Origin: Rotaria macrura
Lineage: Eukaryota > Rotifera > Eurotatoria > Philodinida > Philodinidae
Assembly (NCBI GenBank): GCA_900239685.1
Contig: OENT01000755.1
Coordinates: forward strand, 1-64,000
DNA: 64,000 nucleotides
Reading direction: 5' to 3'
A program made the position numbers and the translations under genes. The notes under the pieces are model-generated. The model was not told the DNA's origin. It made no database searches and saw only the letters and a list, made by a program, of their open reading frames with translations. Below are positions 35,934 to 48,000 of this stretch, one piece after another. Numbering within the stretch: the first letter of the stretch is position 1; each line of letters opens with the position of its first letter.

Positions 35934-37912
35934 TTGATGAATCTGCTTAGCTTACAGAGCACTTCTATCCATCGGAAGGCAATAAGCACAATTATATTAC
36001 AGTTATAGCATATGTATTTTCATACTACGGGCACCTCTGAAGTCGAGATAGTGGAAGATGTAACATGCTTCTTATAGTAGACTTTTCAGCATCACTTGTA
36101 CAATCAATACATACGATGAACATTCGAGAAACCTTGGTGAGGATTTAATTATGAGTAGGCCTATGTTTCAAACAGACACCCGAAAATACCTTGAGGGTTT
36201 CCGTCTTCAAAAATCGATGTAGATCTTGTTAAATTCAAATTATATGAAATTTTCAAAATATGTTTGAACTATATACTAGAAAAGCCATAATAAAATTTTC
36301 AATTCAATTTTATGAAAATTAACAAAAACTTCATCAAAAAAAGAATCGGAAATAGCTCTATGTTTGACTTTGTATTGCTGTGAAAGAGTATGTTGAAATG
36401 CAGAGCATGACCGAACACTTGTTTTTCAATACTTAATTTTTATGCGCAAAAACAAGGCATGACAATGTTAATGATTCAAACACTCTATTAAAATGGATCT
36501 GTAATTATGAAATAGTTTGTAAATATAATGATAACAATGTTTCAATTAAAAAAAGGAGTCCGATTTAACCTACATGTTGACATACTCTTTGAAACAAAGA
36601 AATAAGAAAAGTAAATGATTGCAAAACAGTTCTATTTTTCATGTATGATGTAACTGATATTGTTAAACAATTTTTAGTAAAATCGAGTTATCAAATGAAT
36701 ATCTATCTCATTTTCTAAAGAGCGAACTTCGAAATGTTTTCCTCTACAACGATTTCCATTTTCATATTCTTGACAATAATTGATTTGTTGTTTAGAGAAA
36801 AGGAACTGAATATTTCATACGAGTCAGTCAATAATTTTCAACAGAAAAAAAAGGTTGAATAAAATATTATTTAAATATTTATAAAAGTTACAAGCATATT
36901 TTGCTTTTTCTAAATCGTTTTCATCAAGCATACTTTACTGACTGACACTTTCGTGCTAGGAAACAGCTGCAGATTTTCTGCCTAATTGACAAATGTTATG
37001 ATACTGGAGAATTCTTGAACTTTTGAAAACGTCCTTTTGTTTTTATAAGATAGATGTTCATACACTCAATAAACAATATAGATATATTATATAAGTAAAA
37101 AATTCTTTATTTTATCCTTTTGCGAAGCATACTGATGATCATATTTTAAAAATGTCAACATTGTTCATTCTGTTATTAAAATCGACTTAAATACGATCAA
37201 ATATTTTCGTGCGCACGAAATATCTTAACTGTTTTTTTGTATCGTTATTATCGATTTCGATAAAATAATATTCTTGGATATTGTCATGTTGATTCTTTGT
37301 TTCTAATGAAGGAAAATTTGATAAAGATAAATCCTACATGATTTTCTATTAATTCTGAAACACTTGTCAGTTTCACAAAATGACGTTGTATTATATGTAA
37401 GCAGCTCAAGAAATTCATGACATGTTCAGTATTGAATTTCAAATACATTGACTAACTTGACTACGAACACTTTCTTACAACCCATTGTTTACTATTACCA
37501 CTCGTTTCACTTCTATTATTATGAATACCAGCTGATAGTATGACAGATGGTTATCAATTTCTCCATATGACTTCATCTTTGTTGATTTAGACTCTTTTGA
37601 ATCAAACATTTCAATGATTAGTTCTATTTCTTATTCAATTTTTGATGGAAATGAATATGATGCTATCTTTAAATGTAAGATTTCTCACCTATTTAAGCTC
37701 ATGAAACGAATGTTCAAAATTTACCAATGAAATCTACTATATAATTGAGGGTTAGTCCTGTTTCATCCGCTTTTTAATTGCTCCAAATTCGGACCCGAAA
37801 AAAGAAAACATTCCGAATTCATCCCGAGCACTATCTGTATGCACAGTTAGGGACAATGAGAATTGAATTCATTTCTTTTGGCATAACCCGGTAGCCTATA
37901 AGAAAGATACAT
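35934..37912. other. Intergenic, no gene seen
   Basis: About 2 kb of AT-rich DNA with no coding signal on either strand. A few short motifs near its right edge (37770-37820, e.g. TTCGGACCCGAA) may be part of the decayed FLYWCH element that follows. Confidence 0.4.
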
Positions 37913-38258
37913 GTGATGAATAAGTATCTACAGATGACTGATCGATATATTTTTAGTATCCAAGGTGTTAAACTATATTGGTTTCAATATACTCTCAAAC
38001 GTGAACGTACAACAGTAGTAGAATATCAGTGTGGTTCACAAAATAGCAAGAGTACACTTTCATTGTCGCTAGATAATGCTGGAATTGCTCATGAATTAAA
38101 ATGAACTTATTCCATCTTGTTTATCGGATGGAAGTAAACTTATTATGAGTCAAGCTCTCGGAAATATGGAAAAAAGAGCACGAGAAGAAACAACTACCAT
38201 TCCCAAAATATATGCTCAAGAAATCGTATTGGCTAGAGTCGCAAATCCAGGCACATAA
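37913..38258 (+). pseudogene. Broken FLYWCH zinc-finger / MULE transposase fragment
   Basis: The first part reads ...VKLYWFQYTLKRERTTVVEY, with LYW and a following Cys as in FLYWCH domains, and then stops at about 38102. A shift of one base opens a second part with [20 protein letters not shown], a sequence type that follows the FLYWCH finger in Mutator-like (MULE) proteins of invertebrates. A finger histidine pair is not evident, the frame is broken, and no DDE catalytic part follows before 38600. It is therefore a decayed fragment. Confidence 0.6.
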
Positions 38259-38609
38259 ACCGGTTAATATTTTTCTGCACTAGGAAGTGTTCACTCCACG
38301 CATTATTATCTTCGATCCCTGAATTATCCTGTACTCCACAAAATTTACATTCGAAATTCATGTTTCTTGAAATCAAGTGGCCATTAAAGTAATAGGGGAC
38401 CAATTTAGAGTGGGGCGAATCCGGACAAAAAACGCAGGGAACAAATTCGGAATCAATTAATAAAGAGAAACGAGTTGATGAGGGACCAATCAGGGGTATG
38501 CCATAACTGATTGCTGAATAAATCTGTCTTCTTTTATGAATAGTTGAATGACAGCGAGTTCATAGGTTAGTTATTATTTTTTTCAACTAACTGTAATTAG
38601 ATTGAGGTT

Positions 38610-38855
38610 TCGAAATTTTGCCAATAAGACTTTCGCCGATAAAACATTCGTCTATTGGTGAAAGTACAGTGAAATTTCAATAATTTCATTGTAAATTAGA
38701 CAAAGACTGAAAAAAAATTCTCTCACTTATATCTGACATAGTCCATCTGACTTTCGCCAATACATCCCCTGGAATTTCATCAATAGGCGAAGGTCTACTG
38801 TACTTTTGCCATTGACGAATATCTTATTGACAAAATACTTATAGGCGAACATCCT
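38610..38855. repeat. Imperfect inverted repeat, MITE-like
   Basis: TTTTGCCAATAAGACTTTCG near 38615 and the reverse complement of the segment near 38820-38840 (TTTTGTCAATAAGATATTCG) face each other, with further matches such as AAAGTACAGT. About 50 bp per arm at moderate identity. No coding content. This may be an old, decayed small element. Confidence 0.45.
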
Positions 38856-39706
38856 GCCACAGATTAGGTTTGGTGTGTCGTGGGATCAACATTTGTACAC
38901 GCATTTCTTTGTGAAAGAATTACTATAGCAACTATTCGAAAAAATTGATACAATGCTTCTTAGTAGAGAAATAGAACTTAACATAAAAATGAAAATTGGA
39001 TCATCACATTGACAGAAAGGATCTTTCAATGGTGCACTTATCAACTGCAACCAAATGAATGAGAATATATAGTATCAACAATTACAGAACATCGTTTTTT
39101 TTTTGTGAGAAGAATAGTATCGAACATTATTATAAGTATGATGGATTACACGTTTCAATGATATAAATTACGATAGAAGAAATGTTTATTGAGGATGGAC
39201 TCTTCAAATTTTAATGATAATACTCAATAGTTCTTTCTTGTTATTATTTCGTCGAATGATGAATAGTAACTAAACTGTTGGCTTATGGAACATGTTCAAT
39301 ATCTGTTGATAATCTTGGCATACATTCCATGTCACATTAGGACAATTATTACTTGATAAATATTTTCTAGACAACAAAGAATTTACATCTATCAATTTTA
39401 TTTAATAAAACTTCTCTAATATATGTCAGATTCACTTAATGTAGACAGTATAGTTATAGAATCATTTTTATCTACTTAATTATTTTTTAATAAACATGTC
39501 TTAATGATGACTTTTGACAAAGAAAATATTTTCTTAGATGCTTCATCACGCTTCATATCGTGTTTAAAGCACATTGAAGTTGGTCACGAAGTTCATTTTA
39601 CTTTCACAAATAAACACTTTCTATTTTCAAAACTTGACTGTTCTCTTATTGTAAGTTACTAAATATTTTCTTCGTCAAGACTCTTCTATAGGCATCTTCA
39701 TTGTAA
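38856..39706. other. Upstream region of the second GPCR
   Basis: AT-rich, with no coding signal. It should hold the promoter and 5' UTR of the receptor gene at 39707. Confidence 0.35.
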
Positions 39707-40726
39707 ATGTCAAATATTACTGATTCCACTGTTAGTGATGAACAGAATTATTGGTTGACGATTGTTATTCTCTTCAATCAGAATCTCACAAGATATGGTA
39801 TGACTGTTGTCTGGTTCGTTGGTAATTTTGGATCGACAGTTAATTGTTTTATTTTCTATCAACCGAATTTTCGTAAACAACCTTGTTTCATGTTTTTACT
39901 GGCTTCGAATGCTTCACAATATCTAACTTTCAATTTTGCTCTTCTCACAAGAATTCTTTACGTTGGTTATAATATTCAAGCAGTTAACACTTTCCGTTGG
40001 TATTGTAAAATCCGCTATTATTTATTCTATATCTCTGTAGCCATGCCACGCTATTTCATTATTTTGGCAGTAGTCGATCGTTATTTTGCCAGTTCGTCCG
40101 ATGCTTACTGGCGTCGGTTGAGTTCATCGAAGATAGCCATACGATTGATTATCGGTAGTCTTTTATTCTGGTGTTTAATTTACTTGCAAGTACTAGTTTT
40201 CTATGAAATTCAAAATAATCAATGTTCGTTTCGTAGTGGTACGTACGGTATTTTCTTCAGTACCTATTTATTGTTTGAAAGTGGCATATTTCCACCATTG
40301 ATGATGTTCATTTTTGGATATCTTACAATGAAGAATATTCGACGAAGTAAACGACGAATACAACCATCGACAATCATAGCTCAAATTTCTCCTCCTTCAC
40401 ATATCAAGAGGATTTCAAGAAAAAATTTTCAATTTTCTAAAATGTTATTTAATCAAATATGTCTTTGGATTATTTTGAATATTCTCAATCCTTGCTATCT
40501 TGTTTACCAAGCAATAACAATCAATGATACGAAATCAAGCGTTCGTTTAACAATTGAATTATTTGTTAGTAATACAAGTTATTTTTTTATCTATTTTGAA
40601 TTTTCTCTAACATTTTTCGTGTACACTTTATCATCGTCGTTATTCAGACGTGAATTCTGTCGATTAATTCAAAAATATATATTCCGTCGTCGTGTACCAA
40701 ATATAAATCCGGCGATCAATCCATAG
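39707..40726 (+). CDS. Intronless family-A GPCR, divergent
   Basis: Single-exon receptor of 339 residues with seven hydrophobic segments. The N-terminus MSNITDSTVSD carries an NIT glycosylation sequon. TM3 ends ILAVVDRYFASS, a good DRY motif. The third intracellular loop is short and basic (RRSKRRIQPS ... HIKRISRKNF), and TM7 reads FEFSLTFFVYTLSSSLFRREF, with TFFVY replacing NPxxY. The C-terminal tail is short and basic (KYIFRRRVPN). The closest plan I know is the large, intronless receptor expansions of rotifers and other invertebrates; the ligand cannot be told. It is not obviously a copy of the GPCR at 23404-25042. A poly(A)-type AATAAA lies about 170 bp after the stop. Confidence 0.85.
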   Translation: MSNITDSTVSDEQNYWLTIVILFNQNLTRYGMTVVWFVGNFGSTVNCFIFYQPNFRKQPCFMFLLASNASQYLTFNFALLTRILYVGYNIQAVNTFRWYCKIRYYLFYISVAMPRYFIILAVVDRYFASSSDAYWRRLSSSKIAIRLIIGSLLFWCLIYLQVLVFYEIQNNQCSFRSGTYGIFFSTYLLFESGIFPPLMMFIFGYLTMKNIRRSKRRIQPSTIIAQISPPSHIKRISRKNFQFSKMLFNQICLWIILNILNPCYLVYQAITINDTKSSVRLTIELFVSNTSYFFIYFEFSLTFFVYTLSSSLFRREFCRLIQKYIFRRRVPNINPAINP

Positions 40727-43240
40727 CTCGATTAATTTTATAAAAAAAAAAAACTTCAATCACATTCAAGGAACGTCATCGAATCAAAATTTCACTTGTT
40801 TTTTTTTTCGTTCATTCTTGTTGCTTTGTATTATCATATGTCATTTATTTTTCTTCTGCTTATTTGTTATGTTGTCAAATGAAAATAATACTTTAAATAA
40901 ATTTCGGTTTTCAATGGTATTGTTTTAATTTAATTTTAATCAAACATTTGATTTTCAACGAATGGCATTATTCTTGTACATTTGTTAAATCATTTTTAAC
41001 CGAGATAAAATATTCATTTGCCTGTAATACCTATCTCGAGAATTCTCTATATTGTATGGGTTTGTCAAAGAAGAAAGCTCGAAAAATTGATCTACATACA
41101 CCTATTATGCAATCAAATCGCATATAGTTCATTTTAATATTAGACTATACTCAAAGAGAGACAATCAATCCATATTCGAATAGCATTGGCATCAAATTTT
41201 GTACAAGAATTTTTCGGCCAAAGCTGTTAAATTTTTATAGAAGAGAAATTCTATTTTGCTGATTGAAATTCATTCAAATCCAACCAAATCATGGCATATC
41301 AGCAGAAAAATTTTATGAAGTCTCTGATTGAATCTTAAGTGTACTTTCCAAAGATTTTTTACAATAAGAATAAATTTTAGAAAAACAGCTACGGTAAATT
41401 AAAGGTTCAAATTAGGAAAAGCGAGAGAAATTTTCACAATGCGAGTTGATCCCTTTTTCTTAAAATAGAAAGAGAAGAACAAGGAATTGAATTTATGCTT
41501 ATTTCTGTTAAAATGTACCGGTAAGAGTAAATATTATACTTCGAAACATGCTATATATGACAGTTCTCATTTTTTGAGATCGGATTTACGGAAAAATAAA
41601 ATTTTTAAAGTAGCCTGCTACTAAAATGGAAGTTTCACCTGTCTCAGGATTAAAGATGATAAAAAATTGATTAGTTCGAACAAACTACTAAAACTATAAT
41701 GGATTCTTAAATAGAAGAAGTTCATAAAAGTTAGAATTCCTTTTGATACATTATCACAAATCAACTTATCTGCTACGTTACACTTTTCAATGGCAGACTG
41801 ACTTTGATTGTGATATTATTTGCACTAAATATCACGACAATAGGGATACTGCATTTGTAAACAATCATATGCTTTGTTCTCCCTTGAGCGCGAAACAAAA
41901 CAAAAGTGTCGAATGACTTTCATGGCAATACTGATGATGAAAAAAAGTGCATTGCGCTGGTAAACAATCAAGCTGGATTGCTTTGCACGCACCTGTAAAA
42001 ACACTTCAATGTATCAAAAACACCGATCATAAGTGTTGTTGATCACTTGTTTTATATAAATATATGTTAATGAAAATTATATCTAGGTATGTTTTGGGTT
42101 CTGAATTATTATGAGCACGTACACTTTAAAATATATTCATGATCAATATCCAGTCGCATGATTCTTATTTTCATCACACGTCATGTAATCTGTATAACGG
42201 ATTGGTCGTAGATTTCTAACTAAACGTACTACCCTGAATCGTTATCTTTTTGACAATAAAAGCACTTAGGTTGTTATGACAGTAGAGACACAAAATGATC
42301 CGCACAGAGGTTTAACCCTTCTACAATGTGAATCGTTAACAGTAGACTTATTGAAAAATAAAACTCTCATACATAACGTTGATCAAAACCAATGATAGAC
42401 TACATGTACATGACTAAGAATAATTGGATGAGAACACATATTCTAATCGCTTAAATTAGCCATGTAGTTATTTCTTCAGCTGACAAAGAATTCAGTGCCA
42501 GATTAACTGGATTACAATAATAAAGCACGAAAACTAAAATAACAAACTGCACTTTACATTCAGTGAACGAGATATTCGAACATCAAACGAAAAAAAAATG
42601 AAATCAAGGAAATGACCGATGAACCCATTCTTCCAGCTTAATTAATGTTACTTTGTTATGTATCAGTTTCCAGTACTGGGTACAACCTACCTAGCAGATA
42701 GCAAATCATCACGTTTAATTCAGTACAAATTGGTAAGCAGAAAAGACTATCGAATCGATAATTAGTTTTATTTTTCAATTGTTACTAGTTGATGTCGTCG
42801 AAATGAACTAACGAATTCAGAGAAGAAATCGAAATAGATTACTCAATGAACTGTGATATCTATAGATATAGTTCAAAATTAAAATCGACAAAGTCGTACT
42901 TGTAACTAATTAGTATTATGCGTTTTTTATTCAACTCGGAAGTACCTTAACAATCAGAATTCAACATGTAAAATATGAAAGAAACTACATTGATCTGTTC
43001 TGTTTGCTCCTACGTACGAGTTTTGAAAAGCGAATGGTTGAAATCATTTTCCAGCTTATTCGTCGTTTTTTTTTTCGTTTATCTGGTATGATGATTGAAC
43101 ACAGTCCACTTTGTACATTATCTTGTTCTTTTTTTCCTTTTATTTACCTCTTACACTTCATTCTTGTGTAGTTCAACTTAGTTGCATAGTTGCCCGTCGT
43201 CATAGAGAGCTTGAGTTGTTTTTTGTATTAACGAGAAGAC
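40727..43240. other. Intergenic, no gene seen
   Basis: About 2.5 kb of AT-rich DNA with no recognisable exon. The last 200 bp should hold the promoter of the four-TM gene. Confidence 0.4.
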
Positions 43241-43714
43241 ATGAGCAAATCATTCGATAATTGTGCAATGGACGAAGATACCAAAGTGACAACAGCAGTT
43301 TTGCCAACATTATTCATAGCGGAGTTTATGCTAATTCTCATGGGTGTAAGTGGTATTTCGGTAGTTGGTGTTAGCATAGGCTATTTTCATTCTTTACACC
43401 TTCTGGTCTTCAGTCTTGGCTTATGCGTTGGTTTACTGTCATTTATGATTTGCATTATTGGAATTTATGTTACTTTATACCATGATTACTTTCGTCTGAA
43501 ATTATTTTTAAAATTTTTTGCATTCTTTATTGGTCTTCAATTAGTTTTTATTGTTTATTTCTATTTTTTTACAAAACACAATAGTCGTGAACGAGAACAA
43601 CAAAGTGCATTTATTGCATTAGATATTTGTTGGATGTTATGTTCAAGTGCATTTATTGCTGTATGCCTTCATTTAAAACAGAAAGGAACAACTATTGAAA
43701 TGTTTAAACTATAA
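43241..43714 (+). CDS. Four-TM membrane protein, unrecognised
   Basis: Single-exon frame of 157 residues with four hydrophobic helices: about 23-50 (LFIAEFMLILMGVSGISVVG), 51-80 (LLVFSLGLCVGLLSFMICII), 85-110 (FLKFFAFFIGLQLVFIVYFY) and 125-146 (ALDICWMLCSSAFIAVCL). Both termini are predicted cytoplasmic. It lacks the large loop and CCG motif of tetraspanins. The consistent codon use, an AATAAA about 155 bp after the stop and a good start context favour a real gene. MARVEL-like or other small tetraspan families are possible; none can be shown. Confidence 0.6.
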   Translation: MSKSFDNCAMDEDTKVTTAVLPTLFIAEFMLILMGVSGISVVGVSIGYFHSLHLLVFSLGLCVGLLSFMICIIGIYVTLYHDYFRLKLFLKFFAFFIGLQLVFIVYFYFFTKHNSREREQQSAFIALDICWMLCSSAFIAVCLHLKQKGTTIEMFKL

Positions 43715-44133
43715 TCAATAGAATCTGTTTGCTGCATATTTTCACTCTTCAATTGGGCATATATTGAACTTATTGTGCTCAATGACTTGTATTATTTTCA
43801 CATGTTCAGGTTAAATATTATTGATTGATTTAAATGATGATACGTGATTTTTAGTATTGTTCATGGGTATAATAAATTTCTGTACAATTAGATTAATTCC
43901 TTTTTACATCATCGCTAGCTAATACTATCTTGTGATCTGAAGTCGGATTTCGATTACAACCATCCAGAATGTACATGAATAATCAAATGTATCGGTCAGA
44001 TTTCTTATTTAAATATGAAAAAACAAACGACAGATAAAACTCGTATTGTATACAAATACGAATGTTTTTGATAACAATAAAATTGTTCTACAGCCACTAC
44101 TTTATCTTCACGTATGTATTAGCTGCATAGACA
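43715..44133. other. Convergent 3' spacer
   Basis: 419 bp between two gene ends facing each other, AT-rich, with AATAAA near 43868 for the + strand gene. Nothing else was noticed. Confidence 0.4.
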
Positions 44134-44892
44134 TCATCGGTCTGCTTTCATGCTCACTAATTCCGAAAGTGTAACAACATGAAAATCTCGTTTTTGTATG
44201 GCAGGTAACACTCTGTTTAGTGTCTCAATAGTTACCAAACGATCGTGTAGTATAACGATAGAGCCAGGAGACAATTTAGTTTTAATGAAGAATGAATTAA
44301 GTCTTGGATACGGCATCTGCGGGTCATAGGGGTAAATTGAACCTAGTACAAGTCGATAGCCAAGATCAGTACAAAGTTTTATCATCGTTTGATTAAAAAA
44401 TCCTGAACCAGGTCGAAACCACTTTCTACTCAAAGATGTGTAATTATTAATTATTTGTTCTGTTTCAATTATTTGTTGTTGAAGTTGTTTTTTCGATAGA
44501 CGTAGTGCCTGTTCATCTCTCCAACCATGATTTCCTACTTCATGACCATCAGCTTTTAAACGTTCGAATAAAGATCGTATTTGAGATGAATTCTCATATT
44601 TTTTTACATGTGATCCAATGATAAAAAATGTACATCGAGCATTGTACGATTGAAGTATATCCAGTAAACGAAAGCTTATTGAAAGATCATTAATATTTGG
44701 AAAGTCATCAATTGTGAGTGCAATGTATCGTAGATTAGATGGTAGATTAATATAGAATAGAACATCCGGATAAAATTTTGACACTGAATATATCACAAAT
44801 CGTGGGTGTACATACATGAGAAATATTAAAATTAAAATTACAATGAAACATATAGAAATTCGTATCAAGCACATCATCCGCTGGAGAACCAT
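44134..44892 (-). CDS. NodB-type polysaccharide deacetylase, membrane anchored
   Basis: Carbohydrate esterase of family 4, predicted to remove acetyl groups from N-acetylglucosamine polymers such as chitin. Single exon, 252 residues. An N-terminal helix (about 10-28) would make it a type II membrane protein. Motif 1 is ALTIDDFPN with Asp62-Asp63 (usually TFDDGP). Motif 2 is HEVGNH with His117 and His122. Motif 3 is WFRPGSGFF with Arg160-Pro161, and motif 5 is IVILHD with His216. The catalytic base and metal-binding residues are kept, so activity is likely, although the Gly of TFDDGP is Phe here. The short NodB-only form without chitin-binding or LDL domains differs from arthropod chitin deacetylases and looks bacterial or fungal. 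Nearby NadC is also intronless and bacterial-like. Confidence 0.9.
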   Translation of the reverse strand: MVLQRMMCLIRISICFIVILILIFLMYVHPRFVIYSVSKFYPDVLFYINLPSNLRYIALTIDDFPNINDLSISFRLLDILQSYNARCTFFIIGSHVKKYENSSQIRSLFERLKADGHEVGNHGWRDEQALRLSKKQLQQQIIETEQIINNYTSLSRKWFRPGSGFFNQTMIKLCTDLGYRLVLGSIYPYDPQMPYPRLNSFFIKTKLSPGSIVILHDRLVTIETLNRVLPAIQKRDFHVVTLSELVSMKADR

Positions 44893-45076
44893 TTCATCAG
44901 TCTAAACAAATAAAACCTATATATATCTTATGCGTATTGATAGCAATGTGTACATCATTCTGGCTTATTGAGAATATTTATTTCGAATAAAGAAAGAAGA
45001 AGAAAAGATAGTTTTAACAGCGGAAAAAACAAGCAAAAACATGAAATTGTATTTCGGTAATGATAATCTGAAATTT

Positions 45077-48000
45077 TCAGGTAGGCTCATTCAAAGAATG
45101 ATTTATGTTTGTTGTCGATTGCGATGATTGAGAAAATATCTTTCGTGCCATATTTATTTCATAGAGAAGTTCAAAATCAGCAAATGATACAGCTCGACCT
45201 GTTGATGCATGATCTGAAAGATGCGTTGTTTGATGATTGTTTGTTGATATTGTTTGTGCTGTTCGTGAATTAGCTAGTACAACTTCTTCCGCTGTGTCAT
45301 TGACAATAAACTACGATGTAAAAATAGAATTATGTTTGAATAACTCAACTACTGAACATACTCGATAAACATATGTATTATATTTTTGACCAAGACGACG
45401 TACACGAGCAATTGCTTGTAATTCAACAGATCGATGAATTTGAGGCTCAACTAAAATAACATGCTGAGCTTCCGTTAAATTAAGCCCATTAGCTCCTAAA
45501 TATTTAAATGAAAACAGTAATAGAATTATTAGTTTAGACCGATATATTCAAGAACCTTTCCCAAGTGGCATAAGAAGAACAGTTACAGCAGGATCTTGTC
45601 GAAATTGTTGAAGAATTTTCGTTGACGTAAAATGTAAATAAGAAATAGCATTAAGTTTAAGTGAAATAGCTAAAACATTGAGCACGTCAGTAAATTGTGA
45701 AAATACAAGAATTTTTATTGGAGGCTTTGGATTGTACATAGTTGTAGTAGTAATGCTCGTCGGTTGTTGTATATCATCATTAAGAAGATTAAGTATAAAC
45801 GAAACAATAGAATCAACTTTTGTACCGTAACGACCTTGAATCGTCAAAAGTTCTTGGGTTTCCATTAGACGACGAAGACGTGGAGATGAAATATCATCTG
45901 ATGTTGAATTTTCTATCGATGACTTTTGTGGTGACGATATCGAGTTTTGATCTCGCCATTTAAGAACTGTTAAAGAATTAACTGGAATCTCACGACGGCC
46001 TAAAAACAAAACGTATTTATAGCAAACCATGGTAGATTTAAGTGTACAACATCATCTAGCCTGTGTTACTAATCAGTGTAGCATAGTTTTGTTCTATCCC
46101 GTGGTTCGAAATACATGTCATCGTTCTGCTCTTACTCAAATGCCTAGATGTTTAATATCGAGAGTGCTGCTACACTCAGAATGGCTTCCATTCGATGACT
46201 CTGAACTTTTCAAGAATTATGTTTTATTTCATTGCATGTTTGTTCAAAATTTAGTGAGGAATCTTTCAATCGTTTTTTCCGACATTTCAACTCTTACCAA
46301 CTTTACATGTATGGGATACGAGAGACGAAACTTTCATCATTATACTTCAACATTCAAGTGAGGTTATTTTTACATAAGGGTAACATGACATACAAATAGG
46401 ACATTTCACGTGTGATCGATGCGGTCGTTGATCCATTTCATGTTTTTTCCATTGTAATGTACATTCACGACAAAAGAAATGTCCACATAAGAAAAAGCAA
46501 ACATCGGATCGATCATCACCGAAAAGTTCATGACACATTGGACATTTTGTTCGTTGGGATGCAATAAGATTTGTCGCTGTTATTGAACGATAATAATCCG
46601 CTTGTTGTTCTTGAAAATAATTAAATTGTTGTCGATGTTTCACAACGTTTTTCAAATAGTCTAATGCTTGTTGTTCAAAATCTGTACGTTCTTCTTCTAT
46701 GAGATGAGGATTAAAACGATAACGATTATTCGACTTTTTTGGTCGATTTTTAGGATCACCAGCAAAATATTCAAGACGCGATGTACATTGAAGCATTTCA
46801 TCCAACGATAAATATAAATGTTTTAACTGTTGAGAATATGTTCGTGCTGCTGTATTTTCTGAACGAAGCTTTTTAAGTAAATCATTCCAATCAGTTCGTA
46901 ATAGTTTTGCTAAATGTCGAGTTGATTCATGAGAACGCAATGAAGCTTTTGATAAGATTTCATTTATAAAATAAACTAAATGTATACCACCATCATCATT
47001 GATTTGTTTATCAGAATATAATTCGGGTTGAAGACTAAAAATAGAAGATGTGTCATGATTTGTTGTAAGTTCTAAAATATCTGTCACAGTTCGTAGATGT
47101 TGCATTACAGTTAAATGGAACATTCGCCAAATCAATCGTTTTTTAATTTCTATGAATACACTTGTAAGGAGATGATGATCAGAGACAACAGTTTCATGGA
47201 GGACAATTCTTCTTAGCTTATATATTTATTCTAGGTTTTTCTCCTCTCATGTTCCATAAAAATGTCGATTTTTTTCTTTCCAGTTCCTCATTTCAAAGGA
47301 AAAGGCAAAAAAAAATATCCTACGAGTCTAGTAACAACGTTCAACACTATGATGATACTAATCCGTGTCTCTTATTGATTATTATTGAAATCTAAATATT
47401 TCTTCTATCTTGTTTGGTTGTCGATTGCATTTGCGAATTTTCTCATGTACTGAGTTTTTATGCATAATTAAATGTTCGGGCGAATCGATTCGTACCAGTC
47501 GATTTGGAGATTACACTTAATTGAACATGGAAAACAGCAGCGTAAGGAGAAAAGAATAAGATCTGCACATTGGACATGAACACATTTTCGAAAAAAAAAG
47601 ACACAATTAAAATTGTATTTTCTGATAAAAAAATATTCGATATCGATGGAATCTGTGTTTCTCATGGTGTATAAAATTTTTTTAGAGCGATCGAGTAGAA
47701 ACGAAAACCTCAGTAAGATTTAATAGTTTAGTCTTTTCTAAGGCAATAGCTGCTATGGTCATTGTTGAGGAAGATGCAATTGACCATGGTAGATATATCA
47801 ATGAATTTCTTCTAGAGACTCTTCAGTACGATAACTAGATGTACAGAAACGACTGGACGTTGCAATTAGGTAGAAAAAAACAACAACAAGAACGATGTAC
47901 TACAACTTGTTCTACTTTTATCGACATGGATCGGCAAATAGAGATACAAAATAGTGTCTTTATCTATAGGAACTAGATTCCTAATGGTCTATTTCAAATT

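Noticed and set aside
46029..46361. 110-codon + strand frame
   Set aside because: Antisense to SHPRH intron 10; no homology, and composition like intron.
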